64,000 nt of DNA from contig NC_010644.1 in assembly GCF_000020145.1 (NCBI RefSeq), positions 248,001-312,000 of the forward strand, given 5' to 3'. The notes below the pieces were generated by a model, which made no database searches, had not been told where the DNA came from, and saw only the letters and a program-made list of their open reading frames with translations. The position numbers were made by a program, and so were the translations under genes. Positions within the stretch are counted from its first letter, which is position 1; the number at the start of each line of letters is the position of its first letter. This stretch comes from Elusimicrobium minutum Pei191. Its GTDB lineage: Bacteria > Elusimicrobiota > Elusimicrobia > Elusimicrobiales > Elusimicrobiaceae. This document shows positions 42,130-49,955 of the stretch, piece by piece.

Positions 42130-44682
42130 TTAGTTTTCCCAACTGATATACAAAGGCATATATTGGTTAGGCAGATAAGGAATATTTTGCAATATTCTTA
42201 ACGCGTAATCCTGTCGGCCGCTGTTTTCCGGTCTTATAACAGTTTCGTAGATTAAGGCGTCTTCTTCCTTGCCTGTCTGCGTCATGTTAATTAATTGGCC
42301 TGAAATAAGGTCCCCGGTTGTGCCTCTTACGCCTATCGCGGCTTGCACGTTTACATATTCCGCGGGTATCGCTCCTAAAAACACTCTCGCGCGCAGAGTA
42401 ATTGTATCGCCTATCTTTGTTTCCGTTTCGAGTTTAGGTGAAATATCCGTAATGTTTACACGGTACCAATTGGCGGCGATAACTTTTCTTCTTTCGCCTA
42501 TGTCTTGCACTTTTTTATTGTCGGAAAGAATGTTGAAGTGCTTATGCGCGTGTGAGTAAAATCTTTCATAGTATTCGCAAACCATGCGGTGCGTGTTAAA
42601 GAAAGGCGCTATTGTTTTAATAGACTGCTTCATATAGCTTACCCATTTTTCAGGCACATTATCTTCATTCCTTTCATAAAATAAAGGGGCTATTTCCTGT
42701 TCAATAATGTTATAGATAGCTTCCGATTCCACAAGGTCCCTTTCATCAGGTGTTTTATAATGTTCAATGCCGCCTATTGACCAGCTGAAATCACAGGGAC
42801 CAACTTCATCCCACCACCCGTCTAATACTGAAAGGGTTAAAGCGCCGTTAGCCGCGGCTTTCATGCCGCTGGTTCCGCTTGCTTCCATAGGTCTTATGGG
42901 GTTGTTAAGCCAAACGTCAACACCCTGAACCATGTAGCGGGCCAAATTCATGTTGTAATCCTCAACAAAAATTATTTTGCCCGCGAATCTGGGGTCAGCC
43001 TGTATGTTGGATATATATTTAACAAACTCTTTGCCTTCAATATCGGCGGGGTGCGCTTTGCCGGCGAAAACAAATTGTATCGGTTGCTTTGGGTTGTTAA
43101 TCAATTTATCAAGCCTGTTTAAATCTTTAAATAACAGATTGGCGCGTTTGTAAGTGGCAAAGCGGCGGGCGAAACCTATTGTAAGAACGTCAGGCTTTAA
43201 TATTTTGGAGGCTTTGTTGATTTGGGTAGCATCAGCGCCATAGCGCTGAAGCTGCTTTTTTAGTCTCAAGCGGGCCATATTTATAAGCTTATCTTTTCTT
43301 ATATTATGCACATCCCAAAATTCATTGGCGGGAATGGAGTCAACGCCGCTCCATGTATTTCTGTCAGTTATATCAACGCTGTTTATATCTCTATCGTTAA
43401 AACTGTATTTTTTATAAAGTTCGCTGTGCTCGTGGCTTAACCAGCTTGATACATGTACCCCGTTGGTAATGCTTGTTATGGGAATTTCTTTTACGGGCAA
43501 AGTAGGCCAAATTTTTTGCCACATTTCCCTGGAAATTTCCCCGTGGAGTTTGGAAACGCCGTTATCATAGGCCGAAAGTTTTAACGCAAGTACCGTCATG
43601 CAAAATGTAGCGGAGGTTGGTTCATCTTTACCAAGGGATACAAACTCATCCCAGCTTATTCCCATTTTCTGCGCGTAAACTTCCATGTATTTACGTACTA
43701 AAGCCGGGTCAAAATGCTCATTGCCGGCGATAACGGGCGTATGCGTTGTAAACACGGAGGTTGACCATACAATGTCGGCCGCTTGGGCAAACTGTAAATT
43801 GCGTTCACGCATAATATCGATTATTCTTTGGCAAAGAAGGAAAGCTGAGTGCCCTTCGTTAATATGGAAAACGGTAGGTTTAATGCCCATTGCGGCTAAA
43901 GCTTTTACGCCGCCTATACCTAAAACCACTTCCTGGCGGATTCTGTTTTCTCTGTCGCCGCCGTAAAGCTGCTCGGTAATTGTACGGAACTCGTGCGCGT
44001 TTTCCTGCAGGTTTGTGTCTAACAGATAAAGCTTTATGCGCCCTACGCTTACAGCCCAAAGAGCGGCGTAAATAATGTCTTTACCAAGTTCAATTGAAAC
44101 CCTGAGATCCTGGCCTTGAGCGTCTTTAACTTTTTCAACAGGCATATGCGCCCAGTCGTTTTCCGGGTAGGCCTCAGTCTGCCAGCCGTCGCGGTTTAAA
44201 ACCTGCTGCACATAACCTCTTTGGTAAAACAAACCTACCCCTATTAAAGGTAGTCCGAGATCGCTTGCGCTTTTCATATGATCGCCGGACAGCATGCCTA
44301 ACCCGCCCGAGTATATGGGGAGGCCTTCGCCAATGCCGTATTCCATTGAAAAATATGCTGTTAAAAAGTTTTCTTCCCCTTCTTTTTTGTTGGAATGGTA
44401 CCAACCTGATGATTCTTTGTATTTATAAAAATCTTCCTTAACTTTATTTAAATGGTTTACAAATTCGGTATCGTTGCTTATTTCTTCTAATCTTTTTTGG
44501 GATATAGCGCCAAGGAACCATTTGGGGTTGCGTTTACTCTTATTCCAAAGGGCGGGGTCTATTTTAAAAAACAGTAAAATAGCCTGCCAATTCCAGCTAA
44601 ACCACATATTATCCGCTAATTCTTCAAGAAATTTTATATTTTCCGGTAAATTAGGCTGTACGTTAAAAGAATGAATTTTCAT
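42130..44682 (-). CDS. glgP: Alpha-glucan (glycogen/maltodextrin) phosphorylase
   Basis: An 850-residue GT35 enzyme that phosphorolyses alpha-1,4-glucans to glucose 1-phosphate. It belongs to the shorter 'alpha-glucan phosphorylase' type, starting with NIKFLEELADNMWFSWNW. PLP is bound by the Lys in EASGTSGMKAAANG; FHINEGHSAF and RFATYKRANLL are substrate/phosphate-site motifs. The last 100 residues form the extra beta domain (DUF3417-type proteins have it at the N-terminus). A role in storage-glycan use is expected. The promoter would lie in the about 140-bp AT-rich gap before the scrambled tRNA-Val locus. Confidence 0.95.
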   Translation of the reverse strand: MKIHSFNVQPNLPENIKFLEELADNMWFSWNWQAILLFFKIDPALWNKSKRNPKWFLGAISQKRLEEISNDTEFVNHLNKVKEDFYKYKESSGWYHSNKKEGEENFLTAYFSMEYGIGEGLPIYSGGLGMLSGDHMKSASDLGLPLIGVGLFYQRGYVQQVLNRDGWQTEAYPENDWAHMPVEKVKDAQGQDLRVSIELGKDIIYAALWAVSVGRIKLYLLDTNLQENAHEFRTITEQLYGGDRENRIRQEVVLGIGGVKALAAMGIKPTVFHINEGHSAFLLCQRIIDIMRERNLQFAQAADIVWSTSVFTTHTPVIAGNEHFDPALVRKYMEVYAQKMGISWDEFVSLGKDEPTSATFCMTVLALKLSAYDNGVSKLHGEISREMWQKIWPTLPVKEIPITSITNGVHVSSWLSHEHSELYKKYSFNDRDINSVDITDRNTWSGVDSIPANEFWDVHNIRKDKLINMARLRLKKQLQRYGADATQINKASKILKPDVLTIGFARRFATYKRANLLFKDLNRLDKLINNPKQPIQFVFAGKAHPADIEGKEFVKYISNIQADPRFAGKIIFVEDYNMNLARYMVQGVDVWLNNPIRPMEASGTSGMKAAANGALTLSVLDGWWDEVGPCDFSWSIGGIEHYKTPDERDLVESEAIYNIIEQEIAPLFYERNEDNVPEKWVSYMKQSIKTIAPFFNTHRMVCEYYERFYSHAHKHFNILSDNKKVQDIGERRKVIAANWYRVNITDISPKLETETKIGDTITLRARVFLGAIPAEYVNVQAAIGVRGTTGDLISGQLINMTQTGKEEDALIYETVIRPENSGRQDYALRILQNIPYLPNQYMPLYISWEN

Positions 44683-44771
44683 TATATCGTCCCCTTTTTT
44701 TTCTTTATTTGCTTTTTATTACATTTATTATATAAAAATATATTCATTAAAGCCTGTTTTGAAACCTGCGT

Positions 44772-44801
44772 TTTACAGCAAACTTTAAAATGTGTTATAA
44801 T
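44772..44801 (+). promoter_or_regulatory. Predicted promoter of tRNA-Val locus
   Basis: TTTACA (44772-44777) and TATAAT (44796-44801) are 18 bp apart, with TGT directly before the -10 (extended -10). Transcription would begin near 44808, just before the truncated tRNA 5' copy; the intact tRNA starts 145 bp further on. Confidence 0.6.
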
Positions 44802-44820
44802 ATATCAATAGTTAACAAGA

Positions 44821-44842
44821 TTTTAGCCCAGTTGGCGCAGCG
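44821..44842 (+). repeat. Truncated 5' copy of tRNA-Val (22-bp direct repeat)
   Basis: Identical to 44941-44962: four T-rich leader bases plus the first 17 nt of tRNA-Val. It then continues into unrelated sequence (98 bp with a short GGCAA/TTGCC hairpin). It marks a broken or duplicated tRNA. Confidence 0.85.
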
Positions 44843-44945
44843 AAAAGCGAGGCAAACTTGCCGAGCGTATTAATAAGTAACGCGCTACAGGTGTTAAAAC
44901 AATTAAACTATTAGTTTAAGATATATTGAAATTTAAGATTTTTTA

Positions 44946-45020
44946 GCCCAGTTGGCGCAGCGGTAGCGCGTTCCCTTGACATGGGAAAGGTCAGAGGTTC
45001 AATCCCTCTACTGGGCACCA
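44946..45020 (+). tRNA. tRNA-Val (anticodon GAC)
   Basis: Complete tRNA: acceptor GCCCAGT/ACTGGGC, discriminator A, encoded CCA, anticodon stem TTCCC/GGGAA with loop TTGACAT (anticodon GAC), T loop TTCAATC. Its 3' half (from 44973) is repeated exactly at 46382 and its 5' part at 44826, so the locus has been rearranged. Confidence 0.95.
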
Positions 45021-45028
45021 TTTTAAAA
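44973..45028 (+). repeat. 56-bp direct repeat, left copy (tRNA-Val 3' half)
   Basis: From the anticodon stem of tRNA-Val through CCA and the first eight bases after it. Identical to 46382-46437, 1409 bp away. This is the form expected of attachment-site duplicates at a tRNA gene. Confidence 0.9.
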
Positions 45029-45063
45029 GCAACCCTCTAATAAATAAAAATAGAGGGTTTTGC
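45029..45063 (+). terminator. Terminator after tRNA-Val
   Basis: AACCCTCTA/TAGAGGGTT stem with a following T run, just downstream of the intact tRNA. Confidence 0.8.
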
Positions 45064-45272
45064 TATTTTAAAGGTTGAAAGTGAAGGCTGCTTCTAAGAC
45101 CTGTTTTTCACTCTATTTTGTAGTTTTTCCCTGTGTTTTTGGCAATACCCTAATTATTGGATTATAAATAAAAGAAACTTTCTCAACAGCAGTAAAATAG
45201 TGTACACTATCTTTCCAGTAGATATTTTTACTACAATGTGTATCTATAATTAATTTTACAGGAATTAAATTT

Positions 45273-45797
45273 ATGAACCAAAGCAAATCTTTAAGCCTTA
45301 TTCCCTCATGCACCGCTCACTTCAGCAAACTTCTGAACAATCGTGCATTTACGCTCATTGAGCTTTTGGTTGTTGTCCTTATCATCGGCATACTTGCCGC
45401 TATAGCGCTTCCGATGTACACAAAAGCGGTGGACAAATCTAAAGCTGTCGAAGCTATTGGAATTGTTAAAAATTTTTCCGATGCAAACCAAAGATATCTT
45501 TTGGAATACGGAGTATGCGCACCGTCAGCAGATGATTTAGATATTGATTTAAATATCGATACAAACAAATATACCGTAACTTATAGTATTGCTGATCACT
45601 GCCGCTTTGAGATAAAAAATAAAAAAAACGGTTTATTAATAATGGCATATGGAGGCTCTTATGCGGCAGCACAGTGCCCAAACGGGGACTGTGTCTATTG
45701 TAAAGTAAGCAAAAACTCAACTTATCTTATTTCCTTATGTAAAACATTCGGTCCTTTAGCCACTGAAGGAACTTATTTGTATTATAGAATCAGATAA
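45273..45797 (+). CDS. Type IV prepilin with long leader, inside the tRNA-Val-flanked segment
   Basis: A 174-residue prepilin. Unlike the others it has a 25-residue leader (MNQSKSLSLIPSCTAHFSKL...NNRA) with Ala instead of Gly at -1; Phe26 would be the mature N-terminus and Glu30 the +5 Glu. [14 protein letters not shown] and AIALPMYTKAVDKSKAVEA follow as in the other prepilins. The C-terminal domain is Cys-rich (CRFEIKNKK, AQCPNGDCVYCKV, LCK). A later in-frame start that would shorten the leader is not available. Its location between 56-bp direct repeats suggests it was inserted with a mobile segment. Confidence 0.85.
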   Translation: MNQSKSLSLIPSCTAHFSKLLNNRAFTLIELLVVVLIIGILAAIALPMYTKAVDKSKAVEAIGIVKNFSDANQRYLLEYGVCAPSADDLDIDLNIDTNKYTVTYSIADHCRFEIKNKKNGLLIMAYGGSYAAAQCPNGDCVYCKVSKNSTYLISLCKTFGPLATEGTYLYYRIR

Positions 45798-46381
45798 ACA
45801 ATTGGTTTTGTACTATCATTTTAAATTAATAGCTGTTGTATAGAGTTTTATGTCTTTGCACGGCCTAGAGTAAGCCAGGATATCTTTTATCCGGCTTCCG
45901 GTTCTGCTGTCTTAGGGGAGGCGCATGCTTTCGGGTTTTGTTGTTCCGCTCAAGGCCTTGCTTCTCAAGTTTTCAACACCTAGCGATGAAGAGCGGGAAA
46001 AAGAAAAGCAATATCGCAGAAGCAATAAGAACCTAAAAACTATTCAACAGTATATGAAGTTCAAAAAAGGCGAAGGTGTGAATAAAATGTTAATGATGGA
46101 GGGAATTATTTTCCTTTCAATAGTGTAAAAATAAAGACAGCATTAAAATTGTGATCTTTATAATTTTAGATAGTGTTTGAAAAAACAAGATTTAGTAATA
46201 TTATTAAGTAAGTTAAAACAAGCTCAAGGGTGCCAAAAATAGGTAAAAAACGGCAAAAAAAGAGGTCGGCAGGTCGGTTGGTAGGATTGAGTTTTTGACA
46301 ACACAATTTTGAACAAATAAAAATCAATTTTCTCGATATGCAATTTAGAATTAGACCATAAAAATGTGAATTTTGCCTTCA
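45798..46381. other. Stretch with little coding evidence inside the tRNA-Val-flanked segment
   Basis: An ATG frame of 67 codons at 45925-46128 (MLSGFVVPLKALLL ... KFKKGEG) has a GGGGAGG upstream and a basic middle, so a small protein is possible, but the second half looks random. A piece at 45876-45905 contains AGGATATCTTTTATCCGG, a short palindrome. The rest looks like remnant DNA. Confidence 0.35.
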
Positions 46382-46437
46382 CCCTTGACATGGGAAAGGT
46401 CAGAGGTTCAATCCCTCTACTGGGCACCATTTTAAAA
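46382..46437 (+). repeat. 56-bp direct repeat, right copy (tRNA-Val 3' half)
   Basis: Exact copy of 44973-45028; the bases before 46382 do not match the tRNA. A different hairpin terminator follows directly. A minus-strand frame through it is just the antisense of the tRNA and not a gene. Confidence 0.9.
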
Positions 46438-46459
46438 CTCCTCCAATGAGGAGTTTTTT
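46436..46459 (+). terminator. Terminator after the right tRNA-Val repeat
   Basis: ACTCCTC CAAT GAGGAGTTTTTT. This may be the original terminator of the tRNA-Val gene before insertion. Confidence 0.75.
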
Positions 46460-46511
46460 ATTAACCTGAAAATATTTATAAACAGTGTTGGAATAAGGTG
46501 TTTTGATAATT

Positions 46512-46542
46512 AAAAATCCCCCGGAACACGGGGGATTTTATT
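46512..46542. terminator. Intrinsic terminator
   Basis: AAAAATCCCCCG/CGGGGGATTTTATT, downstream of the minus-strand methyltransferase gene; T-rich on both sides. Confidence 0.85.
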
Positions 46543-47212
46543 ATTTTTGAGCTACTATAGTGCAAACACATGAAGTGTGCTTAATTATCTGCAGCACGTT
46601 AAAACCCGTAAATAAAAAATGGTGCATCATTAAAGACAAATCACTCGGGTGCGCGTGATAAAGATCATGGTAAAAACTGTCTTTTAGCTCAGGCCATTTT
46701 TTGCCGTAATATTTTTTGCATTCGGCTTCAATCATTTCATGCCTTTCGTCTTTTCTGTGAAGGCCGAAAGAAGTTATTATATCTTGTACAATAAACAAAC
46801 CGCCCGGTTTAAGCCAGTTGCTTACTTTATTAATTAAAACGCCTTTTTCATGATTGTTCATGCTTCGCAAAACATCTTTAGCCGTAATTTTAGTAAAAGA
46901 ATTGTTTTCAAACCAAGCGTCTTGCAGCCAGCCTTCAATTAAAGTAATGTTGCCTGTTTTTTGAAGCGCTTTTTGCGCCTCGGTAAGATGTTCGGCGCTG
47001 CAGTCAATTCCTGTGGCAAAAGCGGTGGTTTTTGCCGCTGTTTTAAGAAATTCGCCTTTTCCGCACCCGAGGTCAAGCAAAACATCGTTTTTGTTAAGCT
47101 CAAACAAGTCAATAAAGCTGTCTGTTTTAACGGTTTTAGCCTTTTTATCCGCAGGTTTTTTCGCGGCGGCTTTTTTTGCCGTTTCTTTTTTTACTGTTTT
47201 CTTTTCCGTCAT
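46541..47212 (-). CDS. Class I SAM-dependent methyltransferase with basic N-terminal tail
   Basis: A 223-residue methyltransferase. Motif I is VLLDLGCGKGEFLKTA (about 59-74), followed by FATGIDCSAEHLTEAQ and LKPGGLFIVQDIITSFG, typical of small-molecule or lipid/quinone methyltransferases. The first 35 residues are a histone-like run of Lys and Ala (KKETAKKAAAKKPADKKAK), which could bind nucleic acid or be a disordered linker. HDLYHAHPSDLSLMMHHFLF in the C-terminal part may form the substrate pocket. Target unknown. Confidence 0.82.
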   Translation of the reverse strand: MTEKKTVKKETAKKAAAKKPADKKAKTVKTDSFIDLFELNKNDVLLDLGCGKGEFLKTAAKTTAFATGIDCSAEHLTEAQKALQKTGNITLIEGWLQDAWFENNSFTKITAKDVLRSMNNHEKGVLINKVSNWLKPGGLFIVQDIITSFGLHRKDERHEMIEAECKKYYGKKWPELKDSFYHDLYHAHPSDLSLMMHHFLFTGFNVLQIIKHTSCVCTIVAQK

Positions 47213-47285
47213 ACTTCAACCCCTTTTGTTTTCAGTTTATTCTTATTTAAATATATCATTTATTCCCGGATAATTAAAGAATTGT

Positions 47286-47320
47286 AAAAAAGAACCTGTT
47301 GTTTTAACAGGTTCTTTTTT
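47286..47320. terminator. Intrinsic terminator
   Basis: AAAAAAGAACCTGTT/AACAGGTTCTTTTTT. It ends immediately beside the stop codon of the minus-strand glycosyltransferase gene, for which it is the likely terminator. Confidence 0.88.
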
Positions 47321-47321
47321 A

Positions 47322-48284
47322 TTAATATTTTCTAAACGCATACTTAAAAGGATAGATAAGCAGGTATTTTAAAAACCTGGCCGGGTGCATTTGCGGATCC
47401 GGGGAGCGGTCAAAAAATCTAAAACGCTGTAAGTTATATTTTTTTATAAATTTAAGCCACGCATGTTCTTTGTCCGGGTGCGGCGCTCCGCCTAGTTCAA
47501 GATATTCTTTATAAAATTTTTGCCAGGGGGCATTCCAGGTATATGTCCAAAATCTTACGCCGCCGCCCGCGCAGTGATATATAAGAATGTCTTTTCTGCG
47601 TTTGTCTAAATACTTGGGGTTTGAAGGCAGGCAGTTGCAAATATCGGGCAGGACCTCAACCGTAATGCCGAATTCCTGAAACATTACGTTAACAACGCCC
47701 TGGTCGGGGCAGACAAGGTTGTCAAGCCATTCGGCGGTTCTTTCATAACACCACATTTTAAGATGTTGTCTGTCTTTTATATTATCGCAAAATAAAGTAA
47801 CGCCCGCGTTGTAGCAGGGTAGCGTCATATCATACTGCGGCATGGGGTTAACAAAATTTTTGGTAATAAGAGTAAGGCCTTTTTGAGTGTCTTCGCACAT
47901 GGCAACGCCTGTTTTGTCCCCGTAATTTTCAAAAATATAATTAAGTTCGCCGCCTATCATTACGTCAACGTCAATATAAAGAACTTTTTTATATGTGTCA
48001 AGCATGTCAAATATTTCGTAGCGGGCAAAAGTAAGCTGTGAAAAGTGTTTGAAATTAATATGGTCAAAATTTGTTTCCACGGCGAATTTATATTCAAAAA
48101 ATTTACAGGGAAGGATTTTGTTTAAAAGCGCTTTATCTTGTTCATTAAAACCTTGGTAGAAGACTAATACGTCGCTGTTTTCCAACGCTTTGGGGGAATT
48201 TTTTTTAAGGCTTAATAATGCAACCGCTAAAGTAAATAAAAAACGTTGGTTGCAGGCAAAAAATATTGCGTTTCTTTTTTCCAT
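47322..48284 (-). CDS. Family 8 glycosyltransferase
   Basis: A 320-residue retaining GT8 enzyme (GT-A fold) related to lipopolysaccharide glucosyl/galactosyltransferases. It starts with IFFACNQRFLFTLAVALLSL and has the nucleotide-sugar metal motif DVD in KVLYIDVDVMIGGEL (about residues 97-111), YNAGVTLFCDNI, CPDQGVVNVMF and a His in IYHCAGGGVRFW, all at expected spacing. It probably adds a hexose to a surface glycan or glycolipid. It stands alone, without other glycan genes beside it. Confidence 0.9.
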   Translation of the reverse strand: MEKRNAIFFACNQRFLFTLAVALLSLKKNSPKALENSDVLVFYQGFNEQDKALLNKILPCKFFEYKFAVETNFDHINFKHFSQLTFARYEIFDMLDTYKKVLYIDVDVMIGGELNYIFENYGDKTGVAMCEDTQKGLTLITKNFVNPMPQYDMTLPCYNAGVTLFCDNIKDRQHLKMWCYERTAEWLDNLVCPDQGVVNVMFQEFGITVEVLPDICNCLPSNPKYLDKRRKDILIYHCAGGGVRFWTYTWNAPWQKFYKEYLELGGAPHPDKEHAWLKFIKKYNLQRFRFFDRSPDPQMHPARFLKYLLIYPFKYAFRKY

Positions 48285-48411
48285 AAAATCTCCAATTTAA
48301 ATACGTTAAAATTATCATATAAATTAAAACGGTGTTTGTCCATTCTAGAAGCCCGTTTTACGTGAAAGCTATAATTGCCTGTTATTATTTTTATTGTTTT
48401 TTTAAATGAGG

Positions 48412-48417
48412 TATACT
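48412..48417 (+). promoter_or_regulatory. -10 element directly before murI
   Basis: TATACT ends 6 bp before the ATG at 48424, so transcription should begin at or near the start codon. No Shine-Dalgarno is present. This also argues against the in-frame ATG at 48406, which would lie upstream of the -10. Confidence 0.5.
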
Positions 48418-48423
48418 ATATAT

Positions 48424-49218
48424 ATGAATAATAAACCTATAGGAATTTTTGATTCCGGCCTTGGCGGGCTTACTATTTTGCGCGCTTTACAAAATGATTT
48501 GCCTAAAGAGAATTTTATTTATTTCGGCGATTCCGCGCGCGTACCTTACGGATCTAAAAGTAAGTCCACGGTTTTGCAGTATTCGCTTGAAATAGCAAAA
48601 TTTTTAGAAACGCAGAATATTAAATTTTTAGTTGTGGCCTGTAACACAGCGTCCGCTTTTGCGTTAGAAGCTCTTAAAAAAGAATTAAGCATTCCCGTGT
48701 TCGGCGTTATTGAGGCGGGCGCTTACGCCGCCGTGACCAAAACAAAAAACAAAAAAGTGGCTGTTATAGGCACAAGCGGTACGGTAAGCAGCGGTTCTTA
48801 TAAAAAAGTTATAAACGCTTTTGATAAAAAAGTTAAAGTTTTTGAAATCGCCACGCCTCTTTTTGTGCCGTTTATTGAAGAAGGCTGGGCCGATACCCGC
48901 GCCGCCAAACTGGTGGCTGAGGAATATCTGTCAGCGGTTAAAAAATCAGGCTCCGACACTTTAATTTTAGGCTGCACTCATTACCCTATAATTAAAACTT
49001 TAATAAAAAAAATAATGGGGTCTAAAGTTAATTTAATTGACTCGGCCGAAACAATTTCCAAAGCAACGGCGGGTTTTTTAAAATCTAAAGACATGCTTAA
49101 AACAAAAGGCAGCGGCAGCGTTAAAATTTACGCTTCGGACGCGCCCGATTTGTTCGCCAAAAAAGCGGGCGCAATTTTAAAATCAAAAATCAAAAAAGTT
49201 TACTTACACAAATTTTAA
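48424..49218 (+). CDS. murI: Glutamate racemase
   Basis: A 264-residue racemase supplying D-Glu for peptidoglycan. The ATG at 48424 (MNNKPIGIFDSGLGGLTIL) is preferred over an in-frame ATG six codons upstream. Motifs: FDSGLGGLTIL, FGDSARVPYGSKS, VACNTASAFALE (first catalytic Cys) and ILGCTHYPIIK (second catalytic Cys); Asp near the N-terminus and His after the second Cys complete the site. Length is typical (260-280). The yfiH-like gene begins 1 bp after the stop, suggesting a murI-yfiH operon, which makes sense because YfiH (PgeF) acts on peptidoglycan synthesis fidelity in some bacteria. Confidence 0.95.
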   Translation: MNNKPIGIFDSGLGGLTILRALQNDLPKENFIYFGDSARVPYGSKSKSTVLQYSLEIAKFLETQNIKFLVVACNTASAFALEALKKELSIPVFGVIEAGAYAAVTKTKNKKVAVIGTSGTVSSGSYKKVINAFDKKVKVFEIATPLFVPFIEEGWADTRAAKLVAEEYLSAVKKSGSDTLILGCTHYPIIKTLIKKIMGSKVNLIDSAETISKATAGFLKSKDMLKTKGSGSVKIYASDAPDLFAKKAGAILKSKIKKVYLHKF

Positions 49219-49219
49219 T

Positions 49220-49912
49220 ATGAAAAATATTTTTGCGGATGAACGTCTCCTTTCTTTAGGCGTTGTAAACGGAACTACAGGGCGTGATTTTGGCAGTATG
49301 CGCGTGTTTGAAAACCAAAACGCCGTGTTTGCCAAAGTGGGCGTTAATCCGGCGGCTATGCTCCGCTTTCACCAGGTTCACGGCGATAGGGTTGTTGAGA
49401 TAAATACGGACGCTGATTTTGAAAACGCCAAAAACAGCTTGTTAAACGCCGACGCGTGGCTTATTACAAGGCCTGCTACGGGCGCTGTTATTTTAACTGC
49501 CGACTGTGTGCCTTTTTATATATGGGACGGCGAAGTCAAAGTTGTGGGGCTGGCCCATGCGGGCTGGCGCGGCGTGGTGGCTAAACTGCCGCAAAAAATG
49601 GCCCGCCTGGTAAAAGAAAAAGGGGGCAAGGATATATGCGCTTTTTTAGGTCCGCATATCCAGGACTGCTGTTTTGAAGTTAAGGATGATGTTGTGGGTA
49701 ATTTTTTGCCTTCTTCCGTGATAAGAAAGGACGGTAAAATATTTGTTGATTTGCGCGCCGAAGTCAGAGTGCAGCTTTTAGCGGAAGGTTTGCAGCAGGA
49801 AAATATTCACACCCCATGCTTTTGCACATGCCATAACAAGGATATGTTTTTTTCCTACAGAAGGGACCATACAAAAGATGCCATTATGTCTTTTGTGTAT
49901 AAAATAAATTAA
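49220..49912 (+). CDS. YfiH/PgeF-family multi-copper-type purine nucleosidase/cell-wall fidelity protein
   Basis: A 230-residue member of the DUF152/laccase-domain family. HQVHGDRVV, TADCVPFYIWD and HAGWRGV provide the conserved His-Cys-His metal site. Family members act on purine nucleosides, and the E. coli protein corrects mis-incorporation of L-Ser in peptidoglycan precursors. The ATG is 1 bp after murI. The C-terminus has CFCTCHNKDMFFSYRRDH, matching the family's C.T...FFSYRR motif. Confidence 0.9.
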   Translation: MKNIFADERLLSLGVVNGTTGRDFGSMRVFENQNAVFAKVGVNPAAMLRFHQVHGDRVVEINTDADFENAKNSLLNADAWLITRPATGAVILTADCVPFYIWDGEVKVVGLAHAGWRGVVAKLPQKMARLVKEKGGKDICAFLGPHIQDCCFEVKDDVVGNFLPSSVIRKDGKIFVDLRAEVRVQLLAEGLQQENIHTPCFCTCHNKDMFFSYRRDHTKDAIMSFVYKIN

Positions 49913-49924
49913 GATTTTAATATT

Positions 49925-49952
49925 AAAAAGCCCGCTTTAGGCGGGCTTTTTT
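49925..49952. terminator. Bidirectional intrinsic terminator
   Basis: AAAAAGCCCGC/GCGGGCTTTTTT between the convergent yfiH-like and deoB genes. Confidence 0.9.
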
Positions 49953-49955
49953 GTT

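Noticed and set aside
45925-46128. Confident gene call for the 67-codon frame after the prepilin
   Set aside because: Amino-acid pattern is uneven and no family is recognised; kept only as a possibility within the segment description.
46224-46430. Minus-strand protein of 68 aa containing SRGIEPLTFPMS
   Set aside because: This is the antisense of the tRNA-Val 3' half, a common artefact; no ribosome-binding site.
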